From: Beroe ovata | Taxonomy: Eukaryota; Ctenophora; Nuda; Beroida; Beroidae | Length of the DNA stretch: 11,688 nucleotides | NCBI GenBank assembly: GCA_946803715.1 | Contig: CAMPET010000406.1 | Location: 8,988 to 20,675, forward strand | Reading direction: 5' to 3' | Shown: piece by piece, positions 7,439 through 11,688 of the stretch | How positions within the stretch are numbered: position 1 is the stretch's first letter | Layout of the letters: each line of letters begins with the position of its first letter | Program-made: the position numbers and the translations under genes | The notes under the pieces: model-generated | What the model was told of the DNA's origin: nothing | The model's input: only the letters and a program-made list of their open reading frames with translations | Databases searched by the model: none

Positions 7439-7464
7439 ATTCGGGTCTGGAGACAGCCAGACCC
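7430..7464 (+). promoter_or_regulatory. candidate -1 ribosomal frameshift signal (gag to pol)
   Basis: Seven T bases (7430-7436) overlap the gag stop TGA (7436-7438). After a 6-base spacer (GAATTC) comes a perfect 8-bp hairpin: GGGTCTGG 7443-7450, loop AGACAG, CCAGACCC 7457-7464. Gag is read in the frame with codons at 7427, 7430 and 7433. Protease is open in the frame with codons at 7432 and 7435, exactly one base back. A Phe-tRNA on TTT can re-pair one base back within the T run. A slippery homopolymer, a spacer of 5-8 bases and a stable stem are the known requirements of -1 frameshifting in retroelements. The efficiency is unknown, and the reading depends on the third gag break being real or a sequencing error. 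Confidence 0.7.
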
Positions 7465-7875
7465 CAGGGATTGGACATTATTAATGGATATAAAAATCGG
7501 GGACAGTTAGTAGTTGTCCAAGCTAGTGGGACTACCGATTCGCATCTTCCTCATATTCCAGTTGTTATTGGGGATAAGGAATTTAGAGCGTTAATTGATA
7601 CGGGAAGTTCCGCCAATATAGTAAACAAAAGAGTAGTTAAAACGTTAAATATTATGTCAATTGAACCTAGTAAGATGAAACTTTGTGGAATTAATCAGGC
7701 ACCTATTGAAGTCGTAGGCGAGTCAGAATTCCTTATGAAAATGGGGAATAAGGAATGTGTTGTCCCCGCGATTGTCGCTGACATTATGACGGATATCGTC
7801 TTAGGGAACCCGTTTTTGCGCACCTATGGGACACTGGTAGATCTGCCAAAAAGGCAATTAGTGTTCCCTGAGTGA
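7435..7875 (+). CDS. pol: pol: retroviral-type aspartic protease
   Basis: There is no ATG at the start; the frame is entered by -1 frameshifting from gag. The active-site motif is ALIDTGSSANIV with the catalytic Asp codon at 7597-7599. The later IVLGNPFLRTYG stretch (around 7795-7830) is the conserved hydrophobic-Gly part near the C-terminus of these dimeric proteases. The enzyme cuts Gag and Gag-Pol into mature proteins inside the particle. The frame ends at TGA 7873-7875, but the same frame is open again directly behind it and runs into the RT part. The TGA is therefore a single nonsense change inside pol. A CGA to TGA transition at a CpG is the simplest explanation, but this is inferred. 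Confidence 0.85.
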   Translation: MNSGLETARPQGLDIINGYKNRGQLVVVQASGTTDSHLPHIPVVIGDKEFRALIDTGSSANIVNKRVVKTLNIMSIEPSKMKLCGINQAPIEVVGESEFLMKMGNKECVVPAIVADIMTDIVLGNPFLRTYGTLVDLPKRQLVFPE

Positions 7876-9567
7876 TCCGAAGATACAGTTACGGTAAACA
7901 GCACTCATTCGGTCGGTAACCACGAGCTCTGCACATCCCAAGTACATGGTAGTACTGTAGTTTCTCAACAATCTCACGCCATTGAGCCATATCATTATAA
8001 GTGGATTGTTGGGGTCATGAAGGCAGAGAAGCCGTTACCTGTAGATGGGCTAGTGCGTCTTAGTTCGAAGTTTCAGCAGCTACCCTACCAACAGATTATG
8101 TTCGATGAGGGTGAAGCTGGTTGTGTGCTATTAATTGTGAATCATCTAGATGTTGAATTGGAAATAGAGCAAGGGGAAATAGTAGGAGAAGTAGAAGTAG
8201 ACGTAAATGAGCAAATGCCGCTTGACCTAGGAGAGCCCCCGAATCAGGTCAGTGCCATGGTCAGTAGTGGTGAAGAGTTGAATTTAAGCGAGGATGAGAA
8301 GGATAAGCGGTGGACGAAGCTACTCAAAACTTTGGGTTATGATGCCTGGGAGTTGACGGAAGAGGAAAGAAACCAAGTAGCAGGTGCTTTGAGGCCATTT
8401 CAGTTTACTTTTGTTCTGGATGAAGAGCCACTAGGTGTTCTAAAGGGGTATGAGCACCAAATTGAGGTTGAACCAGGGGTAAAACCAATCAGTCAGAAAC
8501 CTAGACCCTTGCCAGCTAACAAGCTAGAGGAGGTTAATCGCCAAGTAAATGAATTACTTGAGAGGGGATTGATTAAACCCTCACGGTCGAACTGGGCATC
8601 TCCAGTAGTTCTGGTAGAAAAGGCGACTCATGGAAACCCGGAGATTAAGGATGGAAAGGTCCAGAAAAACTTTAGATTGGCCATAGATTATCGGAAATTA
8701 AACCAGGTTTGTCTAAAGGATAGTTACCCTTTACCAAACATTAATTTCCTGCTCAGCAACATACCTCATTCGAAGTACTTCTCTTCCATGGATTTAGCTA
8801 GTGGTTATCACCAACTGAAGATTAGGGATAGTGACACATATCTGACTGCGTTTTGTACACCAGCAGGTCTGTGGGAGTTTATTGTCATGCCTTTTGGACT
8901 GTCAGGGGCACCGCCAAGCTTTGTACGTGCTATGAATCTAGTACTGAAGCTAGACCGGAACAAGGTCTTGGTCTATTTAGATGACGTCATGATTTTAGGA
9001 GTAACCTTTAGTGAGCACCTTACTAATCTGGTGCACGTTTTGACAGCCTTTCAGAATTCGAATTTGAAGCTGAAGGCGAAGAAAACTAAGCTCTTTGCTA
9101 CCTCGATTAGATTCCTGGGACATATTGTTTCTGAACAGGGGATTGCTTGTACAGAGGATAAAATTAAGTGCATGAAAGAACTCCCCTATCCAACCACTCC
9201 CAAGGAAGTGAGATCATACTTGGGGATGTTTGGTTTTTACAGGAAATTTGTGAAGGACTATTCATTGATAGCTCGACCCTTACATAAGTTGACCACGTGT
9301 GATAAGAAAGACTTCGATTTCACTTCTGAAGCCAGAGAGGCATTCGATAACCTTCGGGAGAAGCTGATAAATCCACCAATTCTGGCACTTCCTCAGGAGA
9401 GCGATACGTTCATTTTGACTTGTGATAGTTCTGGATACGGAATTGGAGGTGTATTACAGATCGATAGAGATTCTAAACGGATGGTGGTGGCATATGCAAG
9501 TCATTTACTCGAAACTAGTCGCTATACAATTCCCATGATTATACAATTCGCTGTACGATGCCCATGA
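7876..9567 (+). CDS. pol: pol: reverse transcriptase and truncated RNase H
   Basis: This continues in the protease frame after the TGA; the first ATG is at 8017. Residue numbers below count from that ATG. The gypsy linker comes first (PVDGLVRLSS..., EIEQGEIVGEVEV, about 9-63), then the pre-RT helix region (about 95-165). RT blocks include RPLPANKLEEVNRQVNELLERG, NWASPVVLVEK, FRLAIDYRKLN, motif A SSMDLASGYHQL with Asp259, MPFGLSGAPPSF, and motif C VLVYLDDVM at 318-326 with the catalytic DD at 322-323. After the thumb (FLGHIVSEQGI, TPKEVRSYLGMFGFYRKFV) comes RNase H with FILTCDSSGYGIGG (Asp470) and VAYASHLL. RNase H breaks off right after SRYTIP, before the second catalytic residue (Glu), and the frame ends at TGA 9565-9567 in foreign sequence. 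The RT catalytic residues are intact. RNase H cannot be active, and integrase is absent. Confidence 0.92.
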   Translation, partial: SEDTVTVNSTHSVGNHELCTSQVHGSTVVSQQSHAIEPYHYKWIVGVMKAEKPLPVDGLVRLSSKFQQLPYQQIMFDEGEAGCVLLIVNHLDVELEIEQGEIVGEVEVDVNEQMPLDLGEPPNQVSAMVSSGEELNLSEDEKDKRWTKLLKTLGYDAWELTEEERNQVAGALRPFQFTFVLDEEPLGVLKGYEHQIEVEPGVKPISQKPRPLPANKLEEVNRQVNELLERGLIKPSRSNWASPVVLVEKATHGNPEIKDGKVQKNFRLAIDYRKLNQVCLKDSYPLPNINFLLSNIPHSKYFSSMDLASGYHQLKIRDSDTYLTAFCTPAGLWEFIVMPFGLSGAPPSFVRAMNLVLKLDRNKVLVYLDDVMILGVTFSEHLTNLVHVLTAFQNSNLKLKAKKTKLFATSIRFLGHIVSEQGIACTEDKIKCMKELPYPTTPKEVRSYLGMFGFYRKFVKDYSLIARPLHKLTTCDKKDFDFTSEAREAFDNLREKLINPPILALPQESDTFILTCDSSGYGIGGVLQIDRDSKRMVVAYASHLLETSRYTIPMIIQFAVRCP

Positions 9568-9570
9568 TTT
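9518..9570 (+). other. deletion junction: RNase H joined to the end of pol
   Basis: RNase H sequence up to CGCTATACAATTCC (9520-9533) runs straight into sequence equal to 21-50 of the window, the codons near the pol stop. A block CGCT-TAC-CCCATGATT appears at 9520-9540 and again at 9549-9570, offset 29. The pol tail of the upstream copy contains CGCTGTACAATTCC at 25-38, nearly the same as the RNase H end. This points to a deletion at short homology with a small local duplication. It removed the rest of RNase H and all of integrase, and the pol tail is now out of frame with RT. Confidence 0.75.
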
Positions 9571-9673
9571 GCCTCAAAATAAACCTCCAACAGCAAAGCC
9601 ATACAGGCCAATAAAAGTCCAGGTGGTTACTCGGAGTTACCAAAATATTAAAAAAGGCCATACCACTCACTAA
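9542..9673 (+). CDS. pol: pol C-terminal codons, copy C (out of frame remnant)
   Basis: The frame with NSLY, HDLPQNKPPTAKPYRPIKV and a final GHTTH, stop TAA 9671-9673, is the counterpart of the tail at 3-149. It lies in a different frame from RT and has no start, so it is a remnant left by the deletion. Several replacements against copy A (Ala to Val, Val to Ile, Arg to Lys) mark it as more diverged. Confidence 0.5.
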   Translation, partial: YNSLYDAHDLPQNKPPTAKPYRPIKVQVVTRSYQNIKKGHTTH

Positions 9674-10035
9674 CTGCATCAATCAACTGTTACCTATTTA
9701 AGCACCCATGCTTTGATTTTTTTCTTGTAAATTCCGATGTTACCAATCATTCATTCATTCTCCTGATGATAGGAGCACTGAGTTATTGCTTACATTCATG
9801 GATAAATGTTTAAGGTATAATCAAAGTATTATGTAAAGTCAACAGGAATGATTCAACATAAACGAAGGATGTTATAATATCAAGTTATCAATATAAGCAA
9901 ATGATGTAATGTCTTCATGATTTAAACCTCCGTGATAGCATGTGAAAGATTAAAAGCATCTTTCAATCTTGAAGTCTTAATTTTGTGAAATAACTTATCC
10001 AAGACATGATGGAGATCATGCACAACTAAACCTTA
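9674..10035 (+). other. noncoding spacer between pol stop and 3' ORF, copy C
   Basis: This is the counterpart of 150-515 and 887-1252 with more substitutions and small indels. The CTCCT-GATGAT-AGGAG hairpin is kept (near 9761-9776). The branchpoint-like ACTAAC of the other copies reads ACTAAA here (10025-10030), although TTTCAG (AG at 10043-10044) remains. No gene is supported. Confidence 0.5.
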
Positions 10036-10690
10036 ATGTTTCAGGAGTCCATAGAGGACAATTCACACCAAAATCTTCAACAGAATAAAATCCCTGACAA
10101 ATCCAAAACCGAGGGAACATTAAGGAAGTGGTTCCAAGAGGAAACAGCTGTCCTCAACATGCAGAACAAGATCACCCAGAAATGCACACATCCCATCCAA
10201 GGCAGAGCTTGTTCCAGTACATCGGGCAAATGCCCAACACCAACGAGACTTTGTTCAGGAATGGATCAGTCACGGAGGCTGATTCAAACATAACAAAACC
10301 AGTGAACATGCAAGGCTCAAGCAGAAGGCACTACTATCTGGGCCACATGAACTTGAAACAATGCTCAACAACTTGTAGGACAATCTGCTACTGTTTAGGG
10401 CTGCGGTACTAGCCACAATAACAAGAACATTAAGAACTTGGCACGTTGAACATAGCAGTCAGAGTCCAAAGTTGAGTCCGAGAACACTGAAGGACAGATG
10501 TCACCTGCAGGTAAACCAGGTGTTCAAACTCCCCTTGCAACATATGCAGGCAGCAAGGGATGAAAACATTCCGGGACCTAGTAGAGAAGTGGACAGAGCC
10601 ATTGCTGTGGAAAATAGACTCAATCATTGGGAGGCCTGTTTGTTAGCTCTTGTGTGTATATGTTATATCAAATTATTTTTAGAAAATTAA
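10036..10690 (+). pseudogene. 3' accessory ORF, copy C (decayed, with 128-bp extra segment)
   Basis: It starts MFQESIEDN and follows copy A to about KWFQEETAVL. Small indels then shift the frame near 10155 and at the segment after GMDQ/EWIS. A 128-bp segment (10297-10424) flanked by ATAACAA repeats is present here but absent from copies B and D, and it adds a TAG at 10410-10412. The C-terminal part is open again to 10690. Against copy D the C-terminal part shows about 3 synonymous and 8 replacement codons, the pattern of decay without selection. Confidence 0.6.
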
Positions 10691-10788
10691 TGGTTTTTAC
10701 CAATGAGATTTTTTAAATGGGTTAAGCCTCATAACATAATAACATGAACTGTAAAATTTTTACATATCNCATGCACAACTAACCCTTA

Positions 10789-11335
10789 ATGTTTCAGGAG
10801 TCCCCAGGGGACAATTCACACCAAAATCTTCAAAAGAATCAAAACCCTGACAAATCAAAAATACAAGGAAACATTAAGGAAGTGGTTCCAAGAGGAAACA
10901 GCAGTTCTCCCATGTCAACATGCAACACAAGATCACCCAGAAATGCACACCTCCCATCCAAGTGCAGAGGTTGTTCCAGTACATTGGGCAAATGCCCAAC
11001 ACCAACAAGACTTTGTTCAGGAATGGATCAGTTGGTCAACAGTTACCGAGGCTGATCCAAACATAACAAGAACATTAAGAACATGGCATGTTGAACATAG
11101 CGGTCAGCGTCCAAAGTTGAGTCCGAGAAAACTGAAGGACAGATGTCACCTGCAGGTCAAACAGGTGTTCAAACTCCCCTTGCAACATATCCAGGCAGCA
11201 AGGGATGAAAGCATTCCGGGACCTAGTAGAGAAGTGGACAGAGCCATTGCTCTGGAAAATAGACTCAATCATTGGGAGGCCTGTTTGTTAGCTCTTGTGT
11301 GTATATGTAATATCAAATTATTTTTAGAAAATTAA
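10789..11335 (+). CDS. 3' accessory ORF, copy D (most complete C-terminus)
   Basis: An ATG at 10789 begins the usual MFQESPGDN. A small indel near 10850-10866 moves the conserved reading (ETLRKWFQEETAVLP) into the frame that has codons at 10868 and ends at TAA 11333-11335. That frame is open through VQEWISWSTVTEAD, SPRKLKDRCHLQVKQVFKL and the hydrophobic C-terminus ACLLALVCICNIKLFLEN. Copies A and D together imply a protein of about 180 residues. I do not recognise a family; an env-type glycoprotein would be much longer and carry a signal peptide and cleavage site, none of which I see. Synonymous bias against copy B (12 of 15 changed codons) supports a real protein. Its position between pol and the polypurine tract and the acceptor-like AG at 10796-10797 suggest expression from a spliced RNA. 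Confidence 0.55.
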
Positions 11336-11442
11336 TGGTTTTTACCAATGAGATTTGTTAAATGGGTTTAGCCTCATAACATAATAACATGAACTGTCAA
11401 ATTTTTACATATCTTATTGGATTCTGGGACAGAATCTACAAC
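11336..11442 (+). other. 3' untranslated tail before the final polypurine tract
   Basis: This A/T-rich noncoding stretch is identical by eye to 1713-1819. No gene is supported. Confidence 0.5.
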
Positions 11443-11454
11443 AAAATAGGGAGA
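11443..11454 (+). promoter_or_regulatory. polypurine tract of the main element
   Basis: The same AAAATAGGGAGA as at 1820-1831, followed by TG of the 3' LTR. It would prime plus-strand DNA synthesis. Confidence 0.75.
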
Positions 11455-11688
11455 TGTGGGATACCTGGGTTATCCCAGTGTTTTAAACTCTATATATAAT
11501 GTCACACACCAACCCCAGAGAGTGAGACACTGCACTTGAAATGGTCACGTGATCAGTAGAAACCCAATAGGCAAGGCGTAACGCGTTGAGGGTGATCACG
11601 TGACTATAACGCAGCACACCAGGTTGACCTAAGAGTTCTGACTCAGACTCTCTCACGGCTCTCCTGGTTGTTTCTGTCTCGGTGTCTC
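11455..11688 (+). repeat. 3' LTR, first 234 bases (cut by the window end)
   Basis: It is identical to 1832-2065, including the TATA box (11491-11499) and both TCACGTGA palindromes (11545-11552, 11596-11603). The window stops inside it, so neither the LTR end nor a target-site duplication can be seen. Confidence 0.85.

Larger units (their letters stand above)
10770..11454 (+). repeat. direct repeat copy D of the 3' region
   Basis: After the N at 10769, copy C (which had reached the ACATATC just before the polypurine tract) jumps back to CATGCACAACTAACCC, the start of the acceptor-like site before the 3' ORF. Copy D then runs through the ORF to the polypurine tract and LTR. Copy D resembles copies A and B more than it resembles C, so a join of two different copies at the N is plausible. 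Confidence 0.8.
1832..11688 (+). mobile_element. Ty3/gypsy-like LTR retrotransposon, internally deleted
   Basis: The order is LTR, long leader, gag, -1 frameshift signal, protease, RT, start of RNase H, deletion, pol tail, 3' ORF (twice), polypurine tract, LTR (cut by the window end). Protease before RT, a gypsy-type linker between them and RT motifs such as FGLSGAP and YLDD place it in Ty3/gypsy (Metaviridae). The spacing from LTR start to LTR start is 9623 bases. Integrase and most of RNase H are gone, so the copy cannot integrate by itself. The open frames are broken although the LTR starts are identical. Confidence 0.88.

Noticed and set aside
1-11688. CRISPR array, retron, toxin-antitoxin or other prokaryotic system
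   Set aside because: No short regularly spaced repeats, ribosome-binding sites or bacterial gene layout; the RT is clearly of the gypsy type with protease upstream and LTRs.

Overview
The window is eukaryotic repeat DNA, almost certainly from an animal genome and probably an invertebrate, though the host cannot be named from sequence alone. It is dominated by one Ty3/gypsy-type LTR retrotransposon on the + strand. No host gene, tRNA, rRNA, CRISPR array or bacterial-type operon is visible. Three single N bases (799, 2892, 10769) each sit exactly at the joint of a direct duplication. This marks a draft assembly with possible artificial joins.

Layout: 1-1831 is the 3' end of an upstream copy of the same family. 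It holds the last codons of pol, a spacer, a 3' accessory ORF and the polypurine tract, and part of it is duplicated around the N at 799. The 5' LTR starts with TG at 1832, next to the polypurine tract. Its 3' end cannot be fixed because the downstream LTR runs off the window. A gene-poor stretch follows to 6227. It has several CACGTG E-boxes, a 65-bp duplication, a diverged tandem repeat near 5119-5520, a G-rich plus strand, and a good splice-acceptor-like site just before gag. gag (6228-7438) encodes a capsid-like domain and an Arg/Gly-rich, Cys-free nucleocapsid-like tail, and carries three single-base breaks. gag ends inside a seven-T run followed by a perfect 8-bp hairpin, the layout of a -1 ribosomal frameshift signal, and protease-RT lies in the -1 frame. 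pol (7435-9567) has an aspartic protease, the gypsy linker, a full reverse transcriptase with YLDD, and the start of RNase H. RNase H then stops abruptly, and the sequence jumps to the very end of pol. The rest of RNase H and all of integrase are missing.

The 3' part (9542-11454) repeats the 1-1831 layout twice, as a decayed copy (C) and a better copy (D), joined by the N at 10769. A polypurine tract and the 3' LTR (from 11455) follow. The two LTR starts are identical over all 234 comparable bases, and the identity extends into the sequence upstream.

Working model: this is a non-autonomous gypsy-like element next to a second copy with which it shares one LTR. Gag would package the RNA, and the frameshift would set the Gag:Pol ratio. 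RT would copy the RNA, but integrase would have to come from a helper. The least explained part is the 3' ORF of about 180 codons in the env position. I do not recognise it, yet two copies differ mostly at synonymous sites and a splice acceptor-like site lies at its start. Together these suggest a real protein made from a spliced RNA.
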